DNA of 64,000 nucleotides from Seriola aureovittata (taxonomy: Eukaryota > Chordata > Actinopteri > Carangiformes > Carangidae): positions 11,959,835 to 12,023,834 of the forward strand of contig NC_079386.1 of assembly GCF_021018895.1 (NCBI RefSeq), written 5' to 3'. The first letter of the stretch is position 1; every line of letters begins with the position of its first letter. Positions 38,396 through 53,049 of this stretch are shown piece after piece. Under the pieces are notes generated by a model that was not told where the DNA came from, ran no database searches, and was given only the letters and a program-made list of their open reading frames with translations. The position numbers and the translations under genes are program-made.

Positions 38396-38830
38396 AGAAG
38401 CATGGTTAGTAAGTTTAAAAGAGCTATTTGTAAGTTTTGCTGTTGCTACATAGCCACGTTAGCATTAATAGTAATTTACTTGCCAGTCTTGTGAAGAGCT
38501 TTGGTCATTGTTACATTTACAATACGAGAGGTTATAATACACACTCTGAGCAGCACAACTTCTTCTGGGCACCACAGTGACTCGGTATCAGAAAGTGACA
38601 AGACACTTTGACCAGGCCAGAGCTAGCTAGTTGACTAGCATGCTGACTTCAGTAGAAGAAAAGAAGTGATAGAAACAGAAGCAAAACAAGAGTTGCTTAA
38701 AGGAATGAAGTTTGATGCTAAACTCGCAACATTTCTTTTAGACTGGTATACAGCTGTTAATGCTAACGCTAGCCATGTAGCAGTAGCAAAACTTACAAAT
38801 ACCTACTTTAAGATAGCTAGATTTCATGTT
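38396..38830 (+). repeat. Fish interspersed repeat, copy A
   Basis: Shares many blocks in order with 48478-48865: TCAGAAAGTGACAAGA/TGAAAGTGATGAGA, GCTAGC, TGCTGACTTCAGTA/TGCTAACTTCAGTA, GTGATAGAAAC/GTGATAGAGAC, ATGAAGTTTGATGCT, AACATTTCTTTTAGACTG, CAGCTGTTAATGCTAAC and GTAGCAGTAGCAA. Typical of a non-autonomous teleost repeat with GCTAGC/GCTAAC-rich text. No coding. Confidence 0.7.
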
Positions 38831-40905
38831 TTGGTCTTGGAAATGCTTTGCCTTGTGAAAATAAGAGGCAAGTTTCAGGCAAGAAGTTTGAGTAAAAACA
38901 TATAGCCTACAATATGCAGACACGCAAGCATCAACCAACAGGCTCCATTTAAAAGATTTTGTTTACGCTCAAAGCAGCACACAACCGCCAGAGCAGTGAC
39001 TGGCAAACAGCAAAACTCTGTTGGACACTATGATTTGTCACGTTGCTAGGGAAACCTAAACACATAAACACAAACGCACACTTGATGGGTACACAATAAA
39101 AAAAAAAGGGGACACTCTAATGCCATAAAAGGTGTCTTTGTGGTATATGAAGGTGCTGCACTGCGCTCTACTTCACTTTGCTGGTAATTATCACTGTCTG
39201 CCTGGGAGACAGAGACAGTGATGCTTCATTACAAAGTACAGGAAAGACTGAGGACACAGAGGAGAAGAGAACAGACCAGGAGGAAAGTAGGCGATGAAGG
39301 GCTATCATTACTGGCCCATTTGTCTCAAAACACAGTAAAAGGAAGGAAAGAGTTTGAGGAAGAAGAAGGCGCACAGGATGACTAGATGTATGAGAGAGAG
39401 ACCCTTCAGAAACTAATCCAGTTCAGTCCCATGAGGCTGCTGCCTGTCAGTGAGGACCAATTGCCGACCGCAAAGTGAACCAAACCCAGTTCAGAGAAAA
39501 ATGTAGTAGACTCTCCAATTCAATTTCATTATTCCACCTTTAATTACTTGCTCAATTTGGGGCTATAGCATGCCTTGATTAAAATGGACACTATTTAATA
39601 ACCCTGGCCCCCTCAAAAAGGAACGCACCTTGAAGATGGAATAATTAAAGCAGCGGTGAGATAAGATTCATATCGTCCCCCCTCTAACTCACTCCCTGAA
39701 AATTGGATGTGCTCTAACGAGAGAGTGAGGGGAGAGAGCAACAATAGTGGGAGGGAAAAAAAAGAAAAAGAGAAGGACTCAGTGAATGAGCGAGTGGCGG
39801 AAGGATTTGATGGACAAGGAGCAGGGCTGGAAGACAAGTGAGGGGATACGTAACGGGGGAGGCATATGGTAAAGAGATTTGTGGTGTGTGGAAATGGACA
39901 GCGGGTGTTGATTTGACAAATTTCAGGCGTAGAACTTGCACTTTTTTTTTTTTTTTTTTTTTTTTAACACCGCCGGTACTTGAAAAAGGGCCTCCTGTGT
40001 TGTGAAGGGTAAATGGGCTGCAGAATGTGGCTGGGTTAGCATGGTTGACTTTGCATGTGTCCAGCGGTGCCCCTAGGGAAAGGCTATTTAAAGAAAGGGA
40101 CGGACAGCAGTCTCCCTCTCTACTCTCACCAAGAAATGAGGAGAGAGAAGTGGGGCAGGACATTTTCAGTGTCCTCCGTGCAAAATAATCACACACACAC
40201 ACACACACAAAAACTCATGGCAGATGAGCACAAGCAGCATCTGTAGCTCTCATTTGGATTTTTTTTTAAGGGCGTTTTGCTTTCGGAAGGAGCTAACCGG
40301 ACATTTTTTACCTCTGCTTAATCATACCCAGTGGGCCTGAGGTTATGAGCCAAAACACTAACAAATGTGGGAGTTTTCTACTTCCTGTTATTGCATTTTA
40401 GAATTCTGCACCCATGCTTTATCAGGGGAGCGTAGGTTCTGAAGCAGACAACTAATTTATTTATTTTGCCCTGATTTTAAAAGCATGTCTGCATGGGGGC
40501 AAAGCATTTTTGTGTGTGAGGGAGAAAAGTTGGATCGCATGTAACATGTGTGTGTGTGTGTGCCCGTGTGCCACTGTAACAGCTACTAACCTGTGCACCC
40601 TCATGGCCTCACCTAGTGGGAGTGCCATGGCTCGTTAAGCGGGCAAGGATGATAGGGCCTGACATGTATTTACTGTAGCCACGCAAACACACACAAATGG
40701 CGCTCTTTGGCCAACAGCATCCCCTCTGGCCATTTTACGACTCACACTCTTTGACTCTTTACCTTCCATTACACCACCCGACCCCCCTCATGTCGGTTTT
40801 TCATCCCTTGGTGCCTCCATCCTGGTCTGAAACGATTAGTGTCATACGTGTCTATGAGGTTAAAACATGGGGGAGGTGTACCTTTCAGTGCCTTACAATA
40901 GCTTT

Positions 40906-40942
40906 TATATATATATATATATATGTATATATATTTATATAC
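40906..40942 (+). repeat. (TA)n tract
   Basis: TATATA run with TG and TT interruptions. Confidence 0.9.
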
Positions 40943-43900
40943 AGTGTTAACTGTAATCTCTTCTTGCAAGATGGGCTTTGTAAGAAAAAAAAAACAGGTG
41001 TGTCCAAAAATATTCTGTAATTTACAGAATGTAGCAGGTTCACAGAGTGCATATGAATCAAATCAAATTCAATGCTAATATACTACTATTTCCAACGTGT
41101 CCAGACCGTCTTCACAACACTTCATCACATCACTTGTCGATAAGTGGGGCTCATCTTCGCGGATCTGTCTGTGTGTCAAGGGCTTGCATTATTCAGCACT
41201 TTACTCAGTGCAAACACATACTTTTAACACTTGCACAGACCTTGCAGAACTAGATGCTATAAGTCGTGAGCGAGCTTTGCTTTTTTCTACATAATACCCG
41301 CTTTTGCTTGAGATTTTAACTAAAGCAGTGTCACGGGCTCTCTAAAAGCTCTCTCTCTCTTAAAGAGCGGTCTGTGTCTGGTTTTGCTTTAAATTAAGTG
41401 CATATTCTTAAATGTATAACATTTTGATTAAGAGACATCCAATAATCCATGTTTTGCATGAGTAAAGCTATTATAATTTATGTCCATCAGTGATTACTCA
41501 CAAAAAAAAAATATTTAAATTCCATATGTGGTATTTAGCCTGCTTAGGCACTTTTAAAAGGGCTTTCAGAGTTCTTTCAGAAAGCGATCTAAATGAATGA
41601 AGCAGGGAGAGAGACTAATGTAGAGAGATGGCTGGAGAGAGCGAGGGAAATCACAGCATGCTACCCTGGGCTCAAGCAGATCAGCGCTGTCTAGGTCAGC
41701 ACATTTGAAGTTAAAGACAGTTTTAAATGGGTCTTCAGACACCCTCAAATAAAGCCGACAGACAGCGCTGACCTTTACAAACTACTGTCTGCGATGAGGA
41801 GAGAGGGAGAGAGCGGAGGGGGGAAGAGACGGAGCGCTAAACTGCCACGGCTCGAATTCCCTCTAATTTACCAACTTTTCAACTCTTTTCCGACTTGAGC
41901 GAAACTCTAGGGAAGGGGGAAAATGAAAAGAGGAGTAGGCTCTGTTTTGACTCTGTTTTTTTTGTTCAGCAAACCTCCCCACCACCACCGCACTTCCAAT
42001 TTTTGCTATGTGTTTATGTTCAAATCTAGGTTGCTGCAAGTGTGGGAGTGGGAGAGAGGGGTGATATTTGGAGCTCACGTTTTTTTTTCTGTTTTTTTTT
42101 TTTCTTTCAACTCTCTGCTCTGCGCAATTAAATTTAATGACACGAGCGCTTGTCTAAATCGTTTGAAGTGACTTAGCTTTCGCGCTGGCGAAATAGAGCG
42201 GGAGAGGGCCAAGGTCGAAGGCCCGAGACGTCACGTTTCTCCTCGTGTTACATAATTTAATGACTGCGAACGTTCGTTCTGTAATTCATTCATTCCAAGG
42301 AGTCTCTAATTCATCCGAGATGAGGAGCAAAGGGGTGTGGGGGGGTGGGCAAGGAGTGAAAATGATGGTTCTGAATGTTTTTCATCTGTATTCAACCGCA
42401 TGTGTCCATCATCCGTTCAAAACCAGATGCTTTTAATTGGATTGGGGACGGATGTTTTTGGCTGCTTTGACCGATGCTGCAGCTTCAAATACGCCGAAAC
42501 CACAATCCCTTTTTCTAATTTGGAGGAAGAAGTTAGCGGTGGTGTTACCGTAACCTCCGTTTATCTTCCAGATTGAACTAAGATGTTCTGGGGACTGTTT
42601 TCCATGAGAGGCTGGGACTTGGCTGGCCCTCATAAATCTCACCCATGCAGTTGGTGCATGAGTTATTTGTTTATGCGTGACATGTCTTGGCTGGGAAATG
42701 CATGTCAAGCGAGCAGGTGGGGCGGTCATCAATGAAGACAATTAAACACCTCGGAGGCACTCAGCCAAATCTTCCCTCTGTCCCTTCTTTCGCTGTACCC
42801 TTCCTCACCCTCCCTCCCTCCCTCCCTCCCTGTCTGTGACAGATGATAATTCAGTGGGAGTAAGGGGGTCATGGCCTGACAGAGAAGGGCATCATCAGCT
42901 GTGATAACCATCGCTGGACACAGACAGTCAACAACAAGTTGGCAGCTGAAAACAACAACAGACGTGAAGAGAACTTTTCAAAGGCACACGCCTCGGCCTG
43001 GCTTTTAGTTACAACCTCGCACACGACGCCGCTCTTTGAATGTGCGTGCGTGCGTGCGCATTAATGCTGAATCCACGGTTTAGGGCGAAGGGTGCACTTT
43101 GTGCTCCGGCCGAGGGGACACTGCTTACTCATCCTAACTTGACTCCCTTGTGTATACCGAGACCCAAAGACACACATATGCGCAGCAAGATACAAAATGA
43201 ATTACTGCTCAGCCCCTGTCGAGGTCAAAAGGGCTCTCAGTTTCTCTTGCATCATCTCAAATGCTCGCTAATTACAAGGAGTTGATGGGTATTATTGCGG
43301 CCTCTCTAATTGCTGGAATATTCTAGAAGGACAAAAAAAAAATACTTCTGTCACTTGCACATCCTCAAAGGAGGGATTATAGTCCCAAACTAGAGTGGTG
43401 GTGGTGGGGGGGGCAAATCAGTGTCACAAATGGGGATCGACTGTCAGCCCGGCTAATTATCCCCGCTGAAAAGAGCAAGCTTCATTTCCCGGACTTACGT
43501 CGAGGGGAATCATTTGTGGCGACCTCATCCCTGACTTTATGAAAAGAAACATTACATTCATGATATTACCACCACCACCAATACCCCCCCCCCCCCCCCC
43601 TTCTTTCCAACTGTCTTCAGCTTGGTTCTCATTTTGACGGCTAATTCCGGTGTTTTCATTTTCGGAGGCATGAGCTTAATTCTAATGCATAATAGCGTAT
43701 TACAAGAGGGGTATCCGCGGCAGCAGCCCACACACATCACGCTGACAGGCGGGATAAAAACATGTAAGCTCTCGCAAACACCCCACCACCACCACCCCCC
43801 GCCCACCACCACCACCACCGCCACAACAGTCAAATGTGAGCGAGCGATGGCTTCCGACACGGTTTCCACATATTAGCGCTTCTTCTTCTTCATGCACTGA

Positions 43901-46900
43901 CACTTTTGAACTGCTTCGTGAGAGGTGCGGCTCGGGCCACAGCGCACCTCAGTCTTCAAGTTCAGAGTGAATGCAATTGCACCAAGGTCAGAGCTGGGGC
44001 ACTCAAATGATCGATGCTAACGTGATTAGCGACACGCTAAGCGCCGGACAAGAGACTACGCCTGGCGCTTGTGAAGGATGCTAGTTATGGGCTCTCTTTC
44101 CCATCACAGAGGCGCATGTGAACCCGGGAGCAGACATGTGCAGGTTAACGTGGAGCTGCCCATGGACTGTAATCCCTTTAAGACTGTAAACAGAAGGGGG
44201 GGGGGGGGGAGACATTTACTGTCATACAGCACTTGCCACAGACGGTAAATCATCTCCCTGTCAGCGAATGCACACAGTGCTGGCCTCCATGAAATCACTA
44301 CAGCCACAATAGTAGCATTAGTCATACCTCCTTCAGTCTTCTACCTTCTAATCAACCACAATTACACGACTCTCACTGAAGCTTATTATTTCCATTCTCT
44401 TTTCTTTTTTTTTCTTTAAACATATTTCCGCTGACCCACATTTTGTGAAGGTGCAGATCAGTTCAAACACGTCTCACCTGGACTTTTTTTTTTCTTTCTT
44501 TCTTTTGTCCCAACACACCATTGAAAGGACACTGATTATAGCGGTTTATAGTAAATGACTTCTTCCCTCAACGCCGACAGCTAAGAAAAATGCCTGCGGT
44601 CATGGAATGGATGAGGCAAATGGGTGGAGAGCGCATGAGTTGCTATTTATGAGTCAGCCTGAGTTACTAAGCTGCAGAAAAGAACAACAGCAACAACAAC
44701 AAAAAAAAAATTGAGTTTGGACAATCCAATTTTCACTTTTCAATAAGCAAATTATAAATAATGTGCTTTATACGATACACGCAGTCACTGAGAGGATACA
44801 TAGAGATATAGTGTTTGGTATTTCTATACTGTGTCTACAGTTCTGACAGTTCAGTGTTAATCCACTGGCCGTATGTGAGGTGAATAAGGGCACCGTTTGT
44901 CAGAGTGGCAGCCAAGGTTAGAGACTTGTTTAAATAGGTTGACATTGACACGCTAAGGTTCCTAATCCTTTGGACTCACAGCAGTCATTCAGTGGCTTTG
45001 TGCCCTTCTGCTCATATAGGTGACAGTTAAGACAATGTGATGTACATTATGTGGGTGGAAAGGGTTTAGGTGTGACAGAGAGAGAAATAAGAGTGGGGCA
45101 AAGTGTATGTTTTCTTTCGGTTTCTGCTGTGCACACACAACTATGACACACTCTCCCTTTTCCCATTATGCAAACACCTCCTCTCACACTGCATTGCTCC
45201 CAGACCTTAACTTCTATTATTAGAGAAGGGCTCTCTAGCTACGGGTACTCCTTTTGATTTTCATTTGTGGCAGCTTCGGTGGGCAGGTGCGACAACCTCG
45301 CCTGCAAAAAAAAAAAAAAAACCACCGCCCTCCCTCTCACAGGGAAACACAATTAACTCGCTCGCAAACACGGAGACCAGAGCAAGTGACGTCTGTTTTC
45401 TCTGGCAGGGGGAAAATACATCATTAACAACTTTTTTTCTGCAGAGCTTTTGTCTACTCAACCCGACGGAGACGACTTCAGGTCGAGCCATGTATATAGC
45501 ACAAATATCAGCCCTCGGACAGCCAAGGTTGTCTACATCGTCTAGATCGATATCTCTGCTCGTACTTGCTGCCCAGCAACATAAGCACTGAAAAAACATT
45601 CCCTGTATTTCCGCATGAGTAAGAGGAAGATGTGGATAGTCAAAGATGGAAGGGGACGTTTGGTTTAAGCAAAATGTGAATTTTGCAACTCTATATGCAC
45701 GTGCACACACACATACACACACATACTAACACACCTATGGAAACATCAGCCCGACACACTTGCAATAATAAGCTAAAACTTTCCTACAATGCTGAACATC
45801 TCATGGCAACATGGCAACACTGCTACCAGACATAGTCAGTTATTAGTCTATTATTAGCTTGAGTAGCGGCTACCCCCACCCCCTTCCCTCCCTGCCGACA
45901 CAGCGCTGTCATCATAGATGACTGGCTTCTAATTGGATACAGAGGAGGCCGTATCCATGTTTCACACGCTGTGAACGGCCATCGAGTGGCGAGAATCAAA
46001 TTTTCAATTAAATAAGCCCCAAAATGCCAGCAATAACATTTCTCGGGGAGGTGGCAAGCTGATTACTCTGTAAATCATACTGAGGCTTTTGCATAAACAG
46101 ATGATTACAACGAGATGTCTGAGGAGAAGGGGGGTGGGGTGGGGGGTGGGATGGATGGATGCAAGACAACAAGGGGAGGGGGAGAAGTTTGTGGAACAAA
46201 GAAGGACCCTCTCTTCTCCGTCTCTCTGCGCCTCAGACAGTTGGCACCTAGTTTTTCATTTCTGCTCACATTGGGTAAAAAAGAGAAAAAAATAGTATGC
46301 AAACACACACACACTCAGAGGTACTCACACATATAGCTACACACAACACAGTGGGAAACTGGAGAAAAGAGAAAGTGAGGCAGCTGTGAAAACATTGCTT
46401 CTCAGTATCAGAAGAGACTTGAGAGGAAATATGGTGCAATTTTTTTACAGCTCTCTGCCTGTCAGGGTGAGTAAAGAGAGTCCTGTCCAGTGGACTTTTA
46501 CAGTCTGCACACGCATAAACACACACACACCCAAATGCACACACGCACATCACGCTACAAAATCAAAACCCTGGTGTCACTGAGTGGATTGTGAACATTT
46601 TGCCTTTTGCCTGATTTGAATCGGCTCGTTGCAGTTTATTCTTGCATTCCTGCCGCCGATCCTTTTTCCAGGGGAGCACATTAGTCTGTGGCCTCATTTT
46701 CACTACAACATAAACAAGTGATTTCATGCTGGAAATAGTGGGAAACTTTGTGGGTTTTTTTTTTTTTTTTTTTTTTTTTGAGGGTGGGGGGTGGTGTTTC
46801 TAATTTGGCACCAGACGCAACACAATTAACTTCCTGTCTTCAACAAACCACATTAGGTCTGTTGGATCCAACTTAAACAGTGTTTTCTGGTCCTGCTCTT

Positions 46901-48160
46901 TAAATTGGTTTCATACACAAAATATATAAAGAAACACAGTTTAGCAATAAAGTGTAGCTGGTATCTGTTGTGTTTTATGTGTGGCCGCTCCAGAGAGCAA
47001 GGCTCCATTTAATGTGTGTGTGTGTGTGTATGAAAATGTGTCATTGCATTTCATTAGGGGAAGTGCTCTCTGGATCTTAGCTGTACATTCTTTTTTTTTT
47101 TTTTTTACCTCATTATTTTTTTTGTCCTATGCACATTATCAGCACTTCAGATTAAACTGACACAATCTCCTGCCTGAGTGCGAGGATACACACACAAACA
47201 CAGACACACACACACACATACACAATTAATCACAAGAAATGGAGGGGAAGAGTATGCTCGGGTTGCATAAAACCTTGAACAGAATACAATCGCGTCTCCA
47301 CACTCCCACATTCACTCTCTGTCTGTCTCTCGCTCCATCCTCTCTTCCACCATCACCTTTGCCAGAGGATAAAGTCTTTGGCTCGCAGGCGCTCTGTCAA
47401 AGCCCAGAACCACAGTCTTCTCTGCAAAAATCTGTTTATACACCGATACACTGTAAACACTTTCACCTCTCTCCAGCCGACTCTTACACACCCCCTCCCC
47501 TACCTCTCCCCTCGCTCCTCCTCAGACGCTTTAGAAACAAATTGCTTTGTCCTCGCAACGAGTTCAACCAAAAGAACATGAGTTTTGACAGCTATGGTCT
47601 TTTCAAGAGGAGAGGAGGATTACTGCATGTATGTGCTGAGGTGGATTAAGACTTTGACGCTAATGAAAGGTCCTGACGGGAGCATTTTTGGGAATTGGTC
47701 AGCGGGTCTTAAGCCCAGATAATGCGTATAAGACCAAAATGAAATCAGCAAAAGCAGGGGTAGTAATAATAATAATAACACCAAGGAGGGAGGGAAAAAA
47801 GCGTAAACAATCAAGAAATGTCTGGAAAATGCAATTTTCACCCAGAAACCATCTGTTCTTGCAGCTCATAATCTGAGGTTGTTTTTGATTAAGATTAAAT
47901 TTAGCTCAAGCCCCCTGAGCTATTAAAGGAGTGCAGCCTCTTATTTTTTATTTCATTTTATTATTTTTTTTCAAATAAAGATGAGTGATTTGAATGGTGA
48001 TTTAAGGAGTTTGGCAACAAGGTGAGGGCTGTGTGTTTCTGCATATATGTGCATGTGCATGACCTTGCTCCGTCTGCAATCGCTCAGGGATTAAGATGAT
48101 TTATGCTGCCCTGGCGTGACTTCACATTCACAATGTCTGGGGTGATGGAACCATCATTCA

Positions 48161-48190
48161 TCTCTCTCTCTCTCTCTCTCTCGCTCTCTC
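48161..48190 (+). repeat. (TC)n pyrimidine tract
   Basis: TC units with one TCGC interruption. Confidence 0.9.
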
Positions 48191-48477
48191 TTCTCTGTCA
48201 GTAAAAATCAAACTTGTAGACGTGATTCCTCTAAAGTTTTAACTGTTTCGTTTAAGAAGTTCTTGCCATATCAGGTGTTTAGCTAACTGTGTTCAGCAGA
48301 ACCAGAGATATCATCTCTTTTCTATTCAACACATTCTCCTTCCTTATCAAAAACCTGGCACCTGCACTACCCACAGTGCACCTTGACCATCGACAATTCA
48401 GATGGAGCCTTGAGCTGCTAACCGCAGAGACAAGAAGAAGGCTGCAGAGGCCTAGTATGCTAACTTCTTTGTGAGCT

Positions 48478-48865
48478 CATTAAAGGGGCTTTAGGTCATT
48501 TTTCTCTGCCGCTGAACTTGGTTCCTGTGGCTTCAGCCGCTGTTGTTTTTATAATATGAGAGATTATAGCAGCGCTGCGTCTTCAGGGCAGGTTGGAGGC
48601 TGAAGCGAGTCGCTATCTGAAAGTGATGAGATGGGCTGGGGGCTAGCTGCTTAGCGTGCTAACTTCAGTATCAGAAAAAGACGTGATAGAGACAAGTGTT
48701 AACATTAGCGTTGCTTTCTACCACTGGAGACAGGTATTGGCGTGTAAAGGGATGAAGTTTGATGCTGAACTAGCAATGTTTCTTCTAGACTGATAAGTAA
48801 ACAGCTGCTAATGCTAACTTTGGCTTTGTAGCAGTAGCAATAAAAACTCAGAAATAGCTCATTTA
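48478..48865 (+). repeat. Fish interspersed repeat, copy B
   Basis: The same family and orientation as the copy at 38396-38830. It is 10 kb away and diverged by small indels. It preserves TTGCTTTCTACCACTGGAGA and TGTTTCTTCTAGACTGATAA, which copy A has lost or changed. Confidence 0.7.
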
Positions 48866-49030
48866 AGTCCACTACGCTCAGATTTTTTGTTATTTTCAAA
48901 CTTGTAGCATTCAACTCCAATGTTGACATCACGCGAGGCTGTTGATTAGGTTTCACTTTCTTAAGATATGTAGTCTCACTCCTCCTGAGACTGGGATAAA
49001 TAGTAGTTAAAGAAAACCATGTAAGAGCAA

Positions 49031-49036
<6 letters not shown>

Positions 49037-49081
<45 letters not shown>
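49037..49081 (+). repeat. (GT)22 microsatellite
   Basis: Uninterrupted GT units, one of the longest in the window. Confidence 0.95.
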
Positions 49082-49083
<2 letters not shown>

Positions 49084-51407
49084 GCAGTCTTGACATGAGA
49101 CAATTACCCAAAGAGCTGTATGAGAACAAGTTCATCATATAACCGCAAGAACTGGATAATGACTGCAACTTGTTTCCCTGTGCAGTGTGTGAACCCAATC
49201 TGTCACTTCTAGGAGATTTTCAAATCCGTGCCGTACATTGTGTGTAGGAGGCAAGCTAAACAGTTTTCTCCTCTACATTCTGTGTACAGTACACGCAGTC
49301 AATGATATCGTAGCCCTGGCGCAACCTAGAAGCCCTCATCGAGACCTGTAGTGACAATTTGAACCAAACAGAGCATCCTTTTTTTTTTTTCCTTTTTTTT
49401 CCTCTAAATTTCCCGTGCGGCATGCAAACCTGCAGCACAAAGGATTCCTTCCTGCTTATGTATACAGACTCTTTGCCAGAGGTAAGCCTCTTCCCGGTAG
49501 CACCCCTCCGACAAACACACAAACCCATCCACTCGCGAGTGAGTTATAGGCAATACAATGTTTGCCGAGGATGCCAAACGGCTGATCTCAGGGCATTCAT
49601 TTGAAGAGATAGAGAGATTTTTATTTATTTATTTATTTTAACATGTGTTTAAATCTAGTCCTGCACATATGTATTTATGTGTGTGCTTATGAATGTGTGT
49701 GTTTGTGGGGCATTGTGAGTGGATTTGCCGGCACATCATCTGGATTAGGATGCTCTGTTTTGTCAGCCCATCGGTGGCGGGGGCGCATGCAGGGTGGGGG
49801 TAGGGGGGGTCTTTTGTCATTATTCAGTCTCTTCCTGCTTCCCTCTCTCTCTCCTCGTGGCTGATAAAAGTTAAAGGGTTACTTCATGCTGCGACAAAAA
49901 AAAAAAAAAGAAAAAAGAAAAGCTAACATAAGGAATCAAAGAGCAGAAAATAGGAATAAGAAGGAAGACGTGTGACTTGCGAAGCAGCTCGCTTTAAACA
50001 ACTCCTCAATTCTCTGTTGACCATTGCTCATTAGTTAGTTTTCTTGCTCTTAAATCCAATCCTGTCTGCCCTGTGGAGGCACTTATGTGACCAGTTCCAC
50101 AACCTCTGCTAAAGTGATTGCCTGAGGGTTACTTTGAGCTACAGACAAGATAAATGCTATTGTTTTAGCCTTCAAGGTAGCCATTAGTCTGCGGGGCGGG
50201 ACAGCAAACAAAAAGAGCAGGAAGCACACAAAGAGTCACACACTTGGCTGCAAATGCACAGACACAGGTGTGCCCCCCCACCCCCACCCCCACCCCATTG
50301 CATTCATTCAAAAGGGTTAATCTTTTTGTAAAAGCCCTGGGGGAAGAAAAACAACTCACCTGGCTTTTCCCTCATCAAATCCCCACCGCATTTACCTCCA
50401 TTGTTTGGTTTCAGTGTCAAGTTACTTCGCTCTGATTGTGTCCGCTGATGTGTTTTGGCTCTCGGGTGCTTTTCTGTTGTGGTTTAAATGGAAGCTTTTG
50501 ACTGCCACTTTGGCTTTCCTCGTCCCTCACAGGAAGTTTTGTGCTTTATAGGGCCGTAGTCATCACAGCTCGTGCATGGCTGAGCTGCAGCTTTGTGAGG
50601 TGATTGCAGCATTTTATAGGCTTGAAAAGACAGCTGCCACAGCGAATGGCCCACAAAGGAGAGGAGGATTCTAATGTTTTTTTTTTGTTTTGTTTTTTTT
50701 ACCTCGAGGTCACAAAATAAAGGAAAGAATCCACACCTGGAGGGAGGGAGGGTTAGATGTGGTGTGTGTGTGTGTGTGTGCTGTATGTTTGGATGCACGC
50801 TTCCTCCCCTTCACGACCAGGTGCACCGAAATTACAAACACCACAGAAGAGGGAGCGTCGCTCGATGATGGAGAGAGACTCGGGTGAAATTTGTCAAGTC
50901 GAGGGCTCAAAAGTTGAGGCGGCACTTCAGTTACCGGGTGCCAATGCATATTCATCCTAGCTGTGAGGAGGGAAATGGCGCGTGGTGCCCTCCCTCCCCA
51001 AAATAATTCCCGGAGGCTGTCAGCGGTTTGTTTTATTTCACCACGAAACGCGGCAGTGCGTTCCTCCCCGCTCGGCCGTACTGCTGACGACACATCGACT
51101 ACTGCTGACGACAACTTCAAATCCTTGAAATCCAAGATCGGAAAGAAGGGTAACAGAGAAAAAAAAAAGAAGGAAAGAATGAGGAAGATGATGCATTTAT
51201 GAGGGAGGAAGCGAGAGAAACAAAGGTACAAAGTATTTTGCTTTGCTTTATGTGAGTGCTACGTGCATGAGGATAAACTGTTCACACTGTGAGCTAGGAG
51301 AGACAGCACAATAGCAAAAAAACGCCACAGCCCTTAAATGGGTCAACAATGCATAAGCAAGCAGCTTCACACTCACAAGAGAGAAGCAGGGAGAGTGCAA
51401 ATATTAG

Positions 51408-51438
<31 letters not shown>

Positions 51439-53049
51439 TTCATACATACATACACAATTTCCTCCTCTTAAAGAGCACACAGACACAAGTACCACAGCGA
51501 TTTCACGAGTGTTCGTCTTAAGTAGGGTGAGCTCTCGGCCTTCATAAAACATGTATGGCGCTAATGCTGACCATTATGAGGATTTCTTGCCTCGCAGTCG
51601 CCAGGGAAACCGGTTCGATGGACTAAATGGACAAGCCTTTGTAAAAAGAAAAACAACAACAACAACAAAAAGTCTCTTAGAAAATGCATTAAGTTACTCG
51701 CAGCGCACGTTGACGGCACAGACAAACCTTCCCTCTGTTTGCTTTGGACCTATGGAAGGAACCACAGAGGGATTGTTCAGGGTAAGGGAAACAATGAGCA
51801 TCCTTTCTTTCCCCTAAAATGAAAAATATATATATATATGTCACACATCTGCTTTGGGAGGGTTTTTTTTTTTTTTTTTTTTTCATGAATGCATATATGA
51901 CCCTGAGTAATTGTGTCCATGAGCAGGGTTCCTTGAACAAATCCAGCCAAGAGGAAATAAGAAGAGAGAAAATAATGAAATTCCTCAGCTAGAGGAACTT
52001 AGGAGGATATTGTCCCTCCAGGTGAATGGAGCGTGCACATGTGTGCAAGCATGCATACAGCTATACATGGAGGTTTTTGTGAGTGCTTCTGTCTGTGTCA
52101 AAGCCCTCTCTATGAGGAGAAATGTATGTGTGTGTGTGTGTGTGCATGCATGTGTGTGGCGTGTTATAAAACCCTCCAGCATCCCTGGTGTCAAAGGTCG
52201 CATTGCGTGCCACTCAGAGACCTCTAACACGGCTCAGCCACAGGCGGGCCAAGAGAGTCCCCCTTTTCTTTAAAGCGTGTTAGCTTTTCATTTCACCCCC
52301 CCCCCACACCCCCCTTTCTGCTTCCTCCCTCCCTCCCCACTCTTCCTCCATATGAGACACATTAACTGTGTCCTCAAAGAGAGAAGGCGAGAGAGGGAGA
52401 GAGAGCAGGGAGGATAATCCCCCTTCTTCCATTGTTACATGCTTTCATCTATTTTTATAAGACGAAGGAGCGAGGGAGTGGAGGGGCGAGAGAGAGAGAG
52501 AGAGAGGGGTAGAGGAAGGAGGGAAGTAAAAATAAGTTCTGGTGGGCCGCAGTAGTCTTGTTGCACCACTGAGAGTGATGCATCTCCGCTCGGATTCATA
52601 CGCATATGCAGGCATGTGCACACACACACACACGCAAACACACTAAGATATAGATAATGTACACACATGCTTAAATACACTCACACACATTTTCCTCAGT
52701 TGTAAGTATTGATCCACACCACCCTCTGTGCAGAACTTGTCCCAGACAAAGCTTAAACTCACCCATTTAGCTTTATGCAGTTCGTTTAAAATTAATTAAT
52801 GTTTTTTAATAAACTATAATTTGATTGCAGCAGTCAACAACTATATTGCCTCCAATGAAACATCTGCAACTGGTGTATGAATGGCTGATACCACAGAATG
52901 ACATAATGATAATGATTGGCGCCTGTTACAAATCACTTCCAGGAAGGTTTAAAACACAAGCTTTATACACACGAGACAGCTTCATTCTTAACCTCCAGAT
53001 CGGCACTATATTTCTTCCAAAGCTTTCAGCCACACCTCATGACCTTCAT

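Larger units (their letters stand above)
38831..48477. other. Intron block, 38.8-48.5 kb
   Basis: Holds a (TA)n tract at 40906-40942, T25 at 46755-46779, CA-rich text at 46520-46560 and 47184-47221, a (TC)n tract at 48161-48190 and C/G runs. AT-motif islands lie near 43260-43330 and 45900-46090. No gene seen. Confidence 0.55.
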
